Positions 1-8,742 are shown, counted from the first letter of the stretch. The stretch: DNA of 9,036 nt from Chloroflexota bacterium (GCA_029555885.1 JAKPQT010000356.1:1-9036), one strand, 5' to 3'. A program made the numbers and translations. Notes: generated by a model from the letters alone, not told the origin.

Positions 1-396
1 ATTGTGGACCGGCATGTCGGAACCCTGCCGGTCGTGGATGAACAGGCGTCACTGGTAGGTATCGTCCGGGTCGAGGATATCCTCGAGACGTTCATGCCGG
101 ATTTTGTGCGCCTGATGGCCGACTTCGACTTCGTGCGTGACTTCGGCGTGCTGGAGAGCTTGATGCCGCGCGATGCGCCCGGCGTCGCACAGCGGACCAT
201 GCGCGACCTGATGCAAGAACCGGTAGCCGTCGAACAGACCTCCGGCCTGCTGCGGTCGCTGGCCGTCATGACAAAACATAACATCCGTGATTTACCCGTC
301 GTCAACCAGGCCGGCGCGCTGGTCGGCATCGCGTCGTTGGTGGATATCGCCACAGCCTTCCTGGCCTCCTGGACCGCGGAAGGAGGCGCCCGATGA
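1..396 (+). CDS. CBS-domain protein, 3' part (5' end outside window)
   Basis: The reading frame is open from base 1 to the TGA at 394-396, so this is the C-terminal 131 residues of a longer protein. The first ~30 residues look like the second half of a CBS motif (GTLPVVDE...LVGIVRVEDIL). A linker rich in Phe, Asp and Met follows, then a complete second CBS motif from about residue 70 (TMRDLM..PVAV) to about 122 (RDLPVVN...LVGIASLVDI). CBS pairs bind adenine nucleotides and usually gate an attached or partner enzyme, channel or transporter. The stop overlaps the start of the permease gene (ATGA), so the two are very likely translated together, and I infer that this protein regulates the permease. 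A GTG at position 4 could be read as a start, but it would cut the first CBS motif in half. Family assignment is firm; the ligand is unknown. Confidence 0.88.
   Translation: MVDRHVGTLPVVDEQASLVGIVRVEDILETFMPDFVRLMADFDFVRDFGVLESLMPRDAPGVAQRTMRDLMQEPVAVEQTSGLLRSLAVMTKHNIRDLPVVNQAGALVGIASLVDIATAFLASWTAEGGAR
380..386 (+). promoter_or_regulatory. Ribosome binding site of the permease gene
   Basis: AAGGAGG lies 6 nt before the ATG at 393, inside the end of the CBS gene. This near-perfect Shine-Dalgarno sequence, together with the ATGA overlap, fixes the permease start. Confidence 0.8.
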
Positions 397-1688
397 CACT
401 TGCGCAGGTCATAACGGCCCTCATCTTTCTGCTGACCTTTGCCGCGATCATGGCTGAGCGCGTCCACCGCACCATCGTTGCCATGCTGGGCGCAGCGGTC
501 ATGTTGATTGTCGGGATGCTCATGGGCTTCTACAGCCAGGGGCAGGCGCTCGCGGCCATCGACTTCAACACCCTGGGCCTCCTCTTCGGCATGATGATCC
601 TCGTGCGTCTACTCGAACAGACCGGCTTCTTCGAATATATCGCGATCCGTATCAGCAAGCGTTCCGGCGGGCGGCCCTGGCTGCTGCTGCTCATCCTGGG
701 CGGCACGACGACCGTGCTCTCGATGTTCCTGGACAATGTGACGACGATTGTGCTGATCGTCCCCGTATCGATCCTGATTGCCGAAATCCTGGGCCTCAAC
801 CCCATCCCGTTGCTCATGGCGGAGGCGCTCCTCTCTAACATCGGCGGCGTTGCCACTCTCGTCGGCGACCCGCCCAACGTCCTCATCGGCTCCGCCGCGC
901 ATTTGAGCTTCGTCAGCTTCCTGATCCACCTGGGGCCCATCGTGCTGGTCACCTGGGTAGTGGCCGTTGCAATTCTCTACTTCGCCTTTCACCGTGAGCT
1001 GGCCGAACGGCCGCGTCACCTGGATGCGTTGACCGGCCTGAACGAAAATGAGGCTCTCCGCGAGCCGAAGAACGCCGTCCGCGTGCTGATTACGCTGGGT
1101 GCGGTCATCCTGTTCTTTTTCCTCGAAGGCCTGCTGCACCTGCAACCGGCATTGATTGCGCTCGTCGGCGCCGCGGCGGCGCTGATGTGGCTGCAGCCGG
1201 ACATCGACGACACCCTGCGCCACGTCGAGTGGAGCGTCCTGGTCTTCTTTGCCGCCCTGTTCGTCCTGATCGGCGGCCTGGAGGCGTCGGGCGTGCTGCA
1301 CAAGGCCGCAAGCCTGCTGGTTGGGCTCGCACAGAACACGCCCCTGGTTGCCAGCCTGGGTCTGCTGTGGAGCGCGGCCATCCTCTCGGCCGTGGTGGAC
1401 AATATCCCCTTCACCATCGCCATGATTCCCGTCATCCAGGATTTGGGCGGCCTCGGACTGGTGGTTGCGCCCTTCTGGTGGGCGTTGGCGCTGGGCGCCG
1501 GGCTGGGCGGGAACGGGACGCCCATCGGCGCGACCGCCAATGTGCTGACCGTGACGTTGAGCGCCCGGACACGCACGCCGATCACAACTAAGGTCTGGCT
1601 TCGCTCCGGCCTGCCAGTCACCGTGGCAACCTGCGTCATCGCCAGCATCATGTTTGCCCTGCTCTGGTTCCGGATGCAGATACCATAG
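393..1688 (+). CDS. ArsB/NhaD-type (SLC13-like ion transporter superfamily) permease
   Basis: A 431-residue, strongly hydrophobic protein with about ten to twelve membrane segments in two related halves. Each half has a broken-helix signature. In the first, Asp-Asn at 114-115 (MFLDNVTTIVLIVP) is followed by SNIGG at 148-152 and GDPPN at 158-162. In the second, Asp-Asn at 336-337 (VVDNIPFTIAMIP) is followed by GGNGTPIGATAN at 372-383. These motifs are typical of the ArsB/NhaD/P-protein branch of the ion transporter superfamily, which moves anions or exchanges Na+ and H+ across the cytoplasmic membrane. A cytoplasmic loop of about 30 charged residues near 200-230 separates the halves. Length matches the family. 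The substrate cannot be told from sequence: no arsR, arsC or arsA neighbour supports arsenite export. The upstream overlapping CBS gene suggests gating by nucleotide levels. Confidence 0.85.
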   Translation: MTLAQVITALIFLLTFAAIMAERVHRTIVAMLGAAVMLIVGMLMGFYSQGQALAAIDFNTLGLLFGMMILVRLLEQTGFFEYIAIRISKRSGGRPWLLLLILGGTTTVLSMFLDNVTTIVLIVPVSILIAEILGLNPIPLLMAEALLSNIGGVATLVGDPPNVLIGSAAHLSFVSFLIHLGPIVLVTWVVAVAILYFAFHRELAERPRHLDALTGLNENEALREPKNAVRVLITLGAVILFFFLEGLLHLQPALIALVGAAAALMWLQPDIDDTLRHVEWSVLVFFAALFVLIGGLEASGVLHKAASLLVGLAQNTPLVASLGLLWSAAILSAVVDNIPFTIAMIPVIQDLGGLGLVVAPFWWALALGAGLGGNGTPIGATANVLTVTLSARTRTPITTKVWLRSGLPVTVATCVIASIMFALLWFRMQIP

Positions 1689-1718
1689 GAATTCATATCG
1701 CTCATTTCTGGTCAACTG

Positions 1719-1727
1719 TGTTATAAT
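1719..1727 (+). promoter_or_regulatory. Extended -10 promoter for the 1761 gene
   Basis: TGT followed by TATAAT (1722-1727) gives a consensus -10 with the upstream TG of an extended -10 element, in the 72-bp gap after the permease. No good -35 is seen 16-18 nt upstream, as is usual for extended -10 promoters. Transcription would begin near 1734, leaving a leader of about 27 nt. Confidence 0.65.
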
Positions 1728-1760
1728 CCGAGGGTCAGGACTTTTGTGGAGAGGAATACC

Positions 1761-3107
1761 ATGACGACGGCCAACAGCAGTTCCAACACTGGTGATCCCG
1801 TGGCCACACCCGGCGATGCAGCCAACGTCGCCGCGGACCTGGCTGCGCTCCTCGATATCGAAGTCGCGGCGGCCGAGACAGGCCGGAGCCCAGGACAGCC
1901 AGAACCGGCAACGACTTCTGAACGCTCGGCGGCTGAGCCAGTCACCAGGGAGGTGGGTGTGCCCGAAGAAACGATCGACGTTCCGCCGCTGGCTGAAGCG
2001 GCCATCCCCGCGGCGGCTGTAGCCGTCGAAGTGCTCCCGGAACCTGCGCCCGCAACATCCTCCGCGGGACAGCCTGTCATCCCATTGCCCCCGCCACCGC
2101 CCGCGGCCGCCCCGGCAGAGCCGGCCAGCCTGACCGTGCCGCCGGAGGCCGAACGCTCGCTGCCGACAACGAAACGCTTCGGCGCGATCATCCTGGAGAC
2201 AGAACCGACCGCCGCAGACGCAGCCTATGTGCAGGGCGAGGACGGCAGCATGCGGGCTGCCGATGCCTCCATCCGGGTGTTGCCCCCTGGCCCCGGCACC
2301 GAGGTCGAGCCGACCCCGCTGCCCATCGCGGTGGACCGGACGCCCGACCAGAAGGCCATCGTCATCGAACGGCTGAATCAGGTGCTCGACCAGGGCTGGC
2401 AGAAGGCGCTGCACCAGCAGATCGACGAGCTGTACCGCCAGGTGGCGACCGAATTCAGCAGCCCGCCGGACAAGGCCGAACGTGCGCTCACGATGCTGCG
2501 TGAGAGCCGCCAACTGCTGATCGACTCGCCTGAGGAATATGTGACTGCGGAATTCCGCACGGCCCAGGTGCGCGTGATGTTGGACCGGATGCGCGAGAGC
2601 CGGAAGCAGTCCACCTACTACGGCCCGCGCATCCTGGGCTACCAGGCCGGCTGGCTGCTGGTGCTGCTGCTGGGGTTGATCTTCGCGGGGCCGCTCACCA
2701 CGCTGATCACCGGCTCAGACCGCGTGACCGGGCCGGCGCTGCTGAACGTCTACCCGATCATCAACACGATGATCTGGGGCGGCATCGGCGGCATCGTGGG
2801 CGCGCTCTACACGCTCTGGTGGCACATCTCGCGCGAGCAGGACTTCGACCGCAACTACCTGATGTGGTACATGGTGCAGCCGTTGATGGGGCTGGTGCTG
2901 GGCGGCATCATCTTCCTGATCATGGCGGGCGGCTTCCTGATCATCAACGTCAACCTGACCGACGACACCGCGAGCACCGGCGCGCGACTCCTGCCCTACC
3001 TGGCCGCGGTGCTCGCGGGCTTCCGCCAGAACTTCATCTACGAGCAGTTCGACCGCCTGATCGCCCTCTTCACCCCCGCGGAGAAGCGCGAATCCGGGAA
3101 CGGCTGA
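1761..3107 (+). CDS. Unrecognised membrane protein with long Pro/Ala-rich N-terminal region
   Basis: The ATG at 1761 is preceded by GGAGAGG (1747-1753) at 7-nt spacing, so I prefer it to the in-frame GTG at 1746, whose bases lie in that binding site. The product is 448 residues. Residues 1 to ~135 are low-complexity and rich in Ala, Pro, Glu, Thr and Ser, with a run of seven prolines broken only once near 108-114. Residues ~195-285 are charged and helix-forming (ERLNQVLDQGWQKALHQQ... to RVMLDRMRESR). The C-terminal third has three clear membrane segments at about 295-316, 330-352 (Gly-rich, WGGIGGIVGALYTLWW) and 372-395, plus a weaker one near 407-422. It ends with an amphipathic stretch (GFRQNFIYEQFDRLIALF). 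There is no signal peptide. It has its own promoter and is not closely coupled to a neighbour. I do not recognise the family; a cytoplasmic tail tethered to the membrane is the only structural inference. Confidence 0.82.
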   Translation: MTTANSSSNTGDPVATPGDAANVAADLAALLDIEVAAAETGRSPGQPEPATTSERSAAEPVTREVGVPEETIDVPPLAEAAIPAAAVAVEVLPEPAPATSSAGQPVIPLPPPPPAAAPAEPASLTVPPEAERSLPTTKRFGAIILETEPTAADAAYVQGEDGSMRAADASIRVLPPGPGTEVEPTPLPIAVDRTPDQKAIVIERLNQVLDQGWQKALHQQIDELYRQVATEFSSPPDKAERALTMLRESRQLLIDSPEEYVTAEFRTAQVRVMLDRMRESRKQSTYYGPRILGYQAGWLLVLLLGLIFAGPLTTLITGSDRVTGPALLNVYPIINTMIWGGIGGIVGALYTLWWHISREQDFDRNYLMWYMVQPLMGLVLGGIIFLIMAGGFLIINVNLTDDTASTGARLLPYLAAVLAGFRQNFIYEQFDRLIALFTPAEKRESGNG

Positions 3108-3110
3108 TAC

Positions 3111-3265
3111 GTGACAAGGTGACGGGGTGACAAGGTGATGTGGATGGGTGTGGTTATTCTGCAATGGGTAGAACTCGGAAGCGCAGACAGAACGCACAAC
3201 CTTTCAAAGCACATCACCTCTTCACCCTGTCACCTTGTCGCCCCGTCACCTTGTCACCCCGTCAC
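3111..3265. repeat. GTGAC-octamer repeat array forming a 28-bp inverted repeat
   Basis: Two blocks of 8-bp units fill the gap between convergent genes. The left block on the plus strand (3111-3142) reads GTGACAAG, GTGACGGG, GTGACAAG, GTGATGTG. The right block lies in opposite orientation (3265 down to 3210) and reads GTGACGGG, GTGACAAG, GTGACGGG, GCGACAAG, GTGACAGG, GTGAAGAG, GTGATGTG. Bases 3111-3138 pair with 3230-3257 over 28 positions with a single G.U wobble, enclosing a 91-nt loop. The last unit of the right block supplies the murA stop codon. No T-tract follows the stem, so if it ends transcription it is not a classical intrinsic terminator. Both blocks end in the same GTGATGTG unit, which suggests that they arose from one another by inverted duplication. 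Confidence 0.85.
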
Positions 3266-4548
3266 GCCAGCGTCACGCGCTCCAGATGCGCGCCGAGGGC
3301 TTGCAGCTTCTTGTCGATATTCTGATACCCCCGGTCAATCTGGCCGACGTTGCCGATGGTGCTCGTGCCCTTCGCGGCCAGCGCAGCAATCAGCAGGGCC
3401 ATGCCCGCGCGGATGTCCGGGCTGCTGAGTTCCTGGCCGTAGAGCGGACAGGGGCCGACGATGACGGCCCGGTGCGGATCGCAGAGGATGATTTTCGCGC
3501 CCATCCCGATCAGCTTGTCCACGAAGTAGAGGCGGCTCTCGAACATCTTCTCGTGCATCAGCACTGTGCCCTTCGCCTGCGTCGCAACAATCAGCGCGAT
3601 GCTCATCAGGTCGGCAGGGAACTGGGGCCAGGGCGCATCGTCGATCTTCGGCACCGCGCCGCCGATATCTTCCTGGATGTGCAGGTCCTGCTCGTCGGCG
3701 ACGATGAGCGTGTCGCCCTCCATCCGTAGATTGACGTTGAGGCGCTCGGCAAACACCCAGTTGATCATGCGCATGTGCTCACGCACGACGCCGTGGATGC
3801 GAATCTCGCCGCGCGTCACTGCGCCGAGGCCGAGAAAGCTGCCGACCTCCAGGTAATCCGGCGAGATGGTGAACTCGCCGCTCCCCAGGCGGTCCACCCC
3901 ATGAATGATGATCGTGTTGCTGCCGATGCCCTCGATCTGCGCGCCCAGACAGTTCAGGAAATTGCACAGGTCCTGCACATGCGGCTCGGACGCGGCGTTG
4001 CGGATCACGGTCGTCCCCTTTGCCAGCACTGCGGCCATGACTGCGTTCTCGGTGCCGGTGACGCTCATCTCGTCGAGCAGGATGTCGGCCCCGCGCAGCA
4101 CGTCGGCCTGCATGGTGAAATCCTTCGCGTTGAAGTCGACGTGGGTGCCGAGGCTTTCCAGCGCCAGCAGGTGCGTGTCGACGCGGCGCCGGCCGATGCG
4201 GTCGCCGCCCGGCAGCGGCAGCACGGCCTGCCCAAACCGGCCCAGCATGGGGCCGGCCAGCAGCATCGAGCCGCGAATCTGCTGGAAGAGCTCGGCGCGG
4301 AAGTTGGCAAAGCGGGCGCTGCGGGCACAGAGTCGCAGCGCGCCGTTGTCCTTCTGCACGGTGACGCCCAGCTCGCCCAACAACTGACACATCGTGCCGA
4401 CATCACCGATGTGGGGGATGTTGTGCAGGACAACCTCCCCCTCGGTGAGGAGCACGGCCGCTAACAGAGGCAACGCTGCATTCTTGTTGCCGGCCGGAGT
4501 GACATCTCCGTTCAGTGGATAGCCGCCTTCGATGACGAACTTGTCCAT
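3262..4548 (-). CDS. murA: UDP-N-acetylglucosamine 1-carboxyvinyltransferase (MurA), Cys-to-Asp form
   Basis: This cytoplasmic enzyme transfers the enolpyruvyl group of phosphoenolpyruvate to UDP-GlcNAc, the first committed step of peptidoglycan precursor synthesis. The 428-residue length is typical, and the protein shows the inside-out alpha/beta barrel family motifs. These include NKNAAL at 21-26 (Lys22), [16 protein letters not shown] at 91-106 (Arg92), the loop [12 protein letters not shown] at 113-124, FPADL at 310-314 (Asp313) and DIRAGMALL at 378-386 (Arg380). In E. coli the loop reads PGGCTIG with catalytic Cys115; here the same position is Asp116. Asp in this place occurs naturally in Mycobacterium, Chlamydia and Borrelia, and makes the enzyme insensitive to fosfomycin while still active. 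The gene lies 11 bp after the SAM hydrolase gene, and its binding site AAGGAG (4560-4555) overlaps that gene's stop codon. Its own stop lies in the octamer repeat. Confidence 0.96.
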   Translation of the reverse strand: MDKFVIEGGYPLNGDVTPAGNKNAALPLLAAVLLTEGEVVLHNIPHIGDVGTMCQLLGELGVTVQKDNGALRLCARSARFANFRAELFQQIRGSMLLAGPMLGRFGQAVLPLPGGDRIGRRRVDTHLLALESLGTHVDFNAKDFTMQADVLRGADILLDEMSVTGTENAVMAAVLAKGTTVIRNAASEPHVQDLCNFLNCLGAQIEGIGSNTIIIHGVDRLGSGEFTISPDYLEVGSFLGLGAVTRGEIRIHGVVREHMRMINWVFAERLNVNLRMEGDTLIVADEQDLHIQEDIGGAVPKIDDAPWPQFPADLMSIALIVATQAKGTVLMHEKMFESRLYFVDKLIGMGAKIILCDPHRAVIVGPCPLYGQELSSPDIRAGMALLIAALAAKGTSTIGNVGQIDRGYQNIDKKLQALGAHLERVTLA

Positions 4549-4554
4549 GAAATG

Positions 4555-4560
4555 CTCCTT
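4555..4560 (-). promoter_or_regulatory. murA ribosome binding site overlapping upstream stop codon
   Basis: AAGGAG on the minus strand ends 6 nt before the murA ATG at 4548. Its first A is the last base of the TAA stop (4562-4560) of the SAM hydrolase gene, so terminating ribosomes sit on the murA initiation site. This is a layout expected for translational coupling. Confidence 0.8.
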
Positions 4561-5339
4561 TATCCTGAGATACGTTGCAAGTCCACCAATGCACCTATCT
4601 GGACGCCGAGCAGGGCCGCGGCACTGCCGTCGCGAACCGCGATCTCGACCGTGTCATTGCTGCTGATGAGAGCCAACAGTGTACCGGGCTGCGCCGCCGC
4701 ATACGTCGGTTGAATCCCCACGATGCGCCGGCCAGCGATATCGCAGACCCATCCGCCTTCCGTCACCCACGCGCCGGGAATCGATGTAATGAGGTTGCCG
4801 AAGCGGTCGATGTGGATGACGTGACCGCGCAGATGCCCTGGCTTAACTTGGACCGCGATCAGCTCCGGCAGGCGCAGCGGGTCAGCCACCGGTGTACCCA
4901 GGTCAGCAGGCAGCCGGCCGTTCGCCAGGTGCGCAGCGACCGGCGCAAAGATATCGCGCCCGTGGAAGGTCGCGCTCACCCCGGGCCGCCAGAATTCGCG
5001 CCGGTCCAGCTCGTAAGCCTGCGCGCTGGGCTGCTCCAGTGCGAACGTGAAGAGCCCGTTGTCCGGGCCCACGAAACAGGCATCGGACGTCTGCACCAGC
5101 AGGGGCCGCCGCGCGCTGCCGACGCCGGGGTCAACCACCGCCAGATGCACCGTGCCGCGCGGGAAGTAGGGGGCCGCGCGGCTCAACACATAGGCGGCCT
5201 GTCGCACGTGCTGAGGGGCAATGTCGTGGCTCACGTCAACCAGGTGCGCACTGGGGGCGATGCTCAGGATGACGCCCTTCATGGTGCCCACATAACCATC
5301 GGCCAGGCCGAAGTCGGTCGTCAGCGTGACAATCGTCAT
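4560..5339 (-). CDS. DUF62-family S-adenosyl-L-methionine hydrolase (hydroxide adenosyltransferase)
   Basis: The 259-residue product begins [20 protein letters not shown], the hallmark N-terminus of the DUF62 family. Members use water or hydroxide to split SAM into adenosine and methionine; the related fluorinase and chlorinase use halide instead. Family residues that can be seen are Asp9 in the TTDFG motif, [10 protein letters not shown] at 69-78 (the Asp and Arg of the D-R-H set), GPDNG at 91-95, FHGRDIFAP at 125-133 (His126) and DRFGN at 178-182. The D-R-H set favours the hydrolase over the halogenating enzymes. The reading frame extends upstream to 5534, but the family motif begins at the ATG at 5339, and the upstream part would contain the promoter, so 5339 is chosen. 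The ribosome binding site is weak (CGAG a few bases before ATG). It is first in an operon with murA. The physiological role of the family is poorly known. Confidence 0.92.
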   Translation of the reverse strand: MTIVTLTTDFGLADGYVGTMKGVILSIAPSAHLVDVSHDIAPQHVRQAAYVLSRAAPYFPRGTVHLAVVDPGVGSARRPLLVQTSDACFVGPDNGLFTFALEQPSAQAYELDRREFWRPGVSATFHGRDIFAPVAAHLANGRLPADLGTPVADPLRLPELIAVQVKPGHLRGHVIHIDRFGNLITSIPGAWVTEGGWVCDIAGRRIVGIQPTYAAAQPGTLLALISSNDTVEIAVRDGSAAALLGVQIGALVDLQRISG

Positions 5340-5391
5340 GTTTCTCGGGTGAGCGGCGCCGCGCGCACAGGATGGATAGTGCCTGTCACGG

Positions 5392-5420
5392 ATTCTACCC
5401 CAGAGCGGTTGGCCCGTCAA
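5392..5420 (-). promoter_or_regulatory. Sigma70-type promoter of the SAM hydrolase-murA operon
   Basis: On the minus strand, TTGACG (5420-5415) is followed by a 17-nt spacer and TAGAAT (5397-5392). Transcription would begin near 5385, giving a leader of about 46 nt. Both hexamers are close to consensus and the spacing is optimal. Confidence 0.7.
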
Positions 5421-5469
5421 CTGGTTGTGCCTGCTACATTTCCGCACGGCCATAAGCATCGCTACCGGC

Positions 5470-5498
5470 TTGTCAGAATGACACATTTGTGCTATTAT
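5470..5498 (+). promoter_or_regulatory. Sigma70-type promoter of the 5559 membrane-protein gene (P1)
   Basis: TTGTCA (5470-5475), a 17-nt spacer and TATTAT (5493-5498), with TGC just before the -10 (extended -10). The predicted start is near 5505, leaving a leader of about 54 nt that contains the palindrome at 5534-5554. It is divergent from the SAM hydrolase promoter, with the two -35 elements about 50 bp apart. Confidence 0.7.
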
Positions 5499-5533
5499 AG
5501 CGATTGGACGACCCGTCGCGTTTATGAAATACA

Positions 5534-5554
5534 CCCATTTTGTGGTAAAATGGG
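5534..5554 (+). promoter_or_regulatory. 8-bp perfect palindrome over the translation start; possible second promoter
   Basis: CCCATTTT (5534-5541), loop GTGGT (5542-5546) and AAAATGGG (5547-5554) form a perfect 8-bp hairpin. Its 3' arm covers the possible ATG at 5550 and runs into the GGGAGGG before the ATG at 5559. In RNA it could hide the start region; in DNA it could be an operator. The same bases contain TGG-TAAAAT (5543-5551), an extended -10 that would start RNA at about 5558, giving a leaderless message from 5559. The palindrome is directly visible; its function is inference. Confidence 0.55.
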
Positions 5555-5558
5555 AGGG

Positions 5559-6710
5559 ATGAAAGCTGAAACTGCACCGCGCTTAGGCGCCATCGATGCC
5601 CTGACGGCCGGGCTTAATCTGGCAGCGCGCCGCCCTCTGCTGCTGGTCATCCCGGTCGTGATAGACCTGGGCCTCTGGCTGATGCCGAAGCTGTTGGTGC
5701 AGACGCTGCTCCGGCAGGCACAGGCCATCTGGGAAGCGCTCATGCTGGCGTTCTATACCCAAGCCCAGCAAGCGGCCCTGGCAGAGACCGTCCAGGTGCT
5801 GCGCGAGGCGTTCGTGAGCCTGGGGCAGCAAATCGACCTGATGACCGCGCTGACAACAGGCTGGCTGGCCGCGCCGAGCGCGCTGGTGGATGTTCAGGCG
5901 ACGCGGTTCAAGCTCATTAGCGACGGGGTGCTGGCGCCGGTGGGACTGGGGCTGACCCTGCCGCCGGTGGCTGCGCCGCCCTGGCAGATGCCGGGATGGG
6001 ATATCTCGAACATCTGGCTGGTCGGACTCATCATCGTGGGGTTATGGTTGTTGGGGCAGGTGTTGACCACCTTCTATCTGCGGTCGGCGGCCGAGGCCCT
6101 GGTCGCGGAGAACACTGTGCCGGCGCAGAGAGGTCCTATGCACCCGCCGAACGGGGCTGCGCACGAGGCGCAGCTTGCTGCCGGCGGCTCGACTGCGGCC
6201 CGGCGCATCCCATTCAGCTTCGGGGCGCTCTTGCTGCGGTTCGTCGTGTTGAGCCTGCTGCTAGGGGTCATTGTCTTTCTGATTCGCGTGCCGCTGGCCC
6301 TGGCGATGGCGCTGGCCGCCTTTTCCGGCAGCACCCTGGCCGCGGGCATCTTCGTGTTCAGCGGAGGGTTGACCCTCTGGTTCATGCTGTGGTTTCTGTC
6401 GGCGGTCTTTTTCGCGAGCGAAGCGATGCTGTTCGACGGCCAGTCGATGGGCCCGGCGCTCTGGCAGGCGCTCGTGCTCGCCCGTACGAGCGGGTGGCGC
6501 ACCTTGGGCCTTATCACGCTGGTCAACCTGATCGCCCTGGGGTTCCGAGCCGTCTGGGGACTGATGGGGCAGACACCCCTCGGTGCGCTGATCAGCATCC
6601 TCGGCAACGCCTACCTGGCGACGGGGCTCCTACTGGCGATTTTTATCTATTACAACGGCTTGCGCCGCGAGCTCCAGACCTTGCGGACAGCTCGTAAGGT
6701 TATCAAATAG
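5559..6710 (+). CDS. Polytopic integral membrane protein, function unknown
   Basis: The product has 383 residues from the ATG at 5559. An in-frame ATG at 5550 is also possible but has no ribosome binding site. GGGAGGG directly abuts the 5559 ATG, which is too close for normal use, so start choice is uncertain and leaderless translation is possible. About six or seven membrane segments are seen near 26-47, 152-175, 222-243, 245-265, 268-288, 315-333 and 341-365. Between the first two is a soluble, probably extracytoplasmic region with helical Gln/Ala-rich and Pro-rich parts (~50-148). A low-complexity loop at ~185-215 is followed by the positively charged AARRIPF. The C-terminus is basic (TLRTARKVIK). 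I cannot assign a family with confidence. Fifty bases separate it from gyrB, and the two may share a transcript. Confidence 0.85.
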   Translation: MKAETAPRLGAIDALTAGLNLAARRPLLLVIPVVIDLGLWLMPKLLVQTLLRQAQAIWEALMLAFYTQAQQAALAETVQVLREAFVSLGQQIDLMTALTTGWLAAPSALVDVQATRFKLISDGVLAPVGLGLTLPPVAAPPWQMPGWDISNIWLVGLIIVGLWLLGQVLTTFYLRSAAEALVAENTVPAQRGPMHPPNGAAHEAQLAAGGSTAARRIPFSFGALLLRFVVLSLLLGVIVFLIRVPLALAMALAAFSGSTLAAGIFVFSGGLTLWFMLWFLSAVFFASEAMLFDGQSMGPALWQALVLARTSGWRTLGLITLVNLIALGFRAVWGLMGQTPLGALISILGNAYLATGLLLAIFIYYNGLRRELQTLRTARKVIK

Positions 6711-6748
6711 AACGCGTTCCCGGCGGATTATCATCATGGGGTTAGCGC

Positions 6749-6753
6749 AGGAG
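6749..6753 (+). promoter_or_regulatory. gyrB ribosome binding site, supports GTG start
   Basis: AGGAG is followed by 7 nt and then the GTG at 6761. The protein that begins there ([20 protein letters not shown]) has a normal GyrB N-terminus, so GTG rather than a later ATG is the start. A TATCAT at 6729-6734 could be a weak -10 for gyrB, but no -35 is visible. Confidence 0.75.
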
Positions 6754-6757
6754 TTAG

Positions 6758-8692
<1,935 letters not shown>

Positions 8693-8711
8693 GTGCGCTT
8701 CGTCCTGAACC

Positions 8712-8742
8712 AAAAGGGCCCCGGGATTGCCGGGGCTCTTTT
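8712..8742 (+). terminator. Rho-independent terminator of gyrB, probably bidirectional
   Basis: The arms AAAAGGGCCCCGG (8712-8724) and CCGGGGCTCTTTT (8730-8742) pair over 13 positions with one G.U wobble around the loop GATTG. The stem begins 19 nt after the gyrB stop and ends in TTTT. The AAAA at the other side gives a T-run on the minus strand, so it can also stop transcripts that run through from the converging hydrogenase gene. Confidence 0.9.

Noticed and set aside
609..2513. A 634-codon open frame on the minus strand
   Set aside because: It runs antisense to two well-supported plus-strand genes and spans the gap between them. Its composition (Arg, Gly, Gln, Asp, His) is that of a GC-rich shadow frame, and there is no recognisable domain.
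3143..3209. Loop of the large inverted repeat as a tRNA or small RNA gene
   Set aside because: I found no cloverleaf, promoter or conserved RNA motif in these 67 bases.
3111..3265. A CRISPR-like array in the repeat-rich gap
   Set aside because: The repeats are 8 bp, contiguous and in two opposite orientations, with no unique spacers of uniform length and no cas gene.
5340..5385. A SAM riboswitch before the SAM hydrolase gene
   Set aside because: The predicted leader is only about 46 nt and shows no recognisable SAM riboswitch core.
5340..5534. N-terminal extension of the SAM hydrolase to 5534
   Set aside because: The DUF62 family starts at [11 protein letters not shown] (5339), and the extension contains the TTGACG/TAGAAT promoter.
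4575..5558. Upstream extension of the plus-strand membrane protein frame, giving a 711-residue protein
   Set aside because: The extension is antisense to the clear SAM hydrolase gene and crosses both promoters. Hydrophobic protein-like sequence starts only at 5559.
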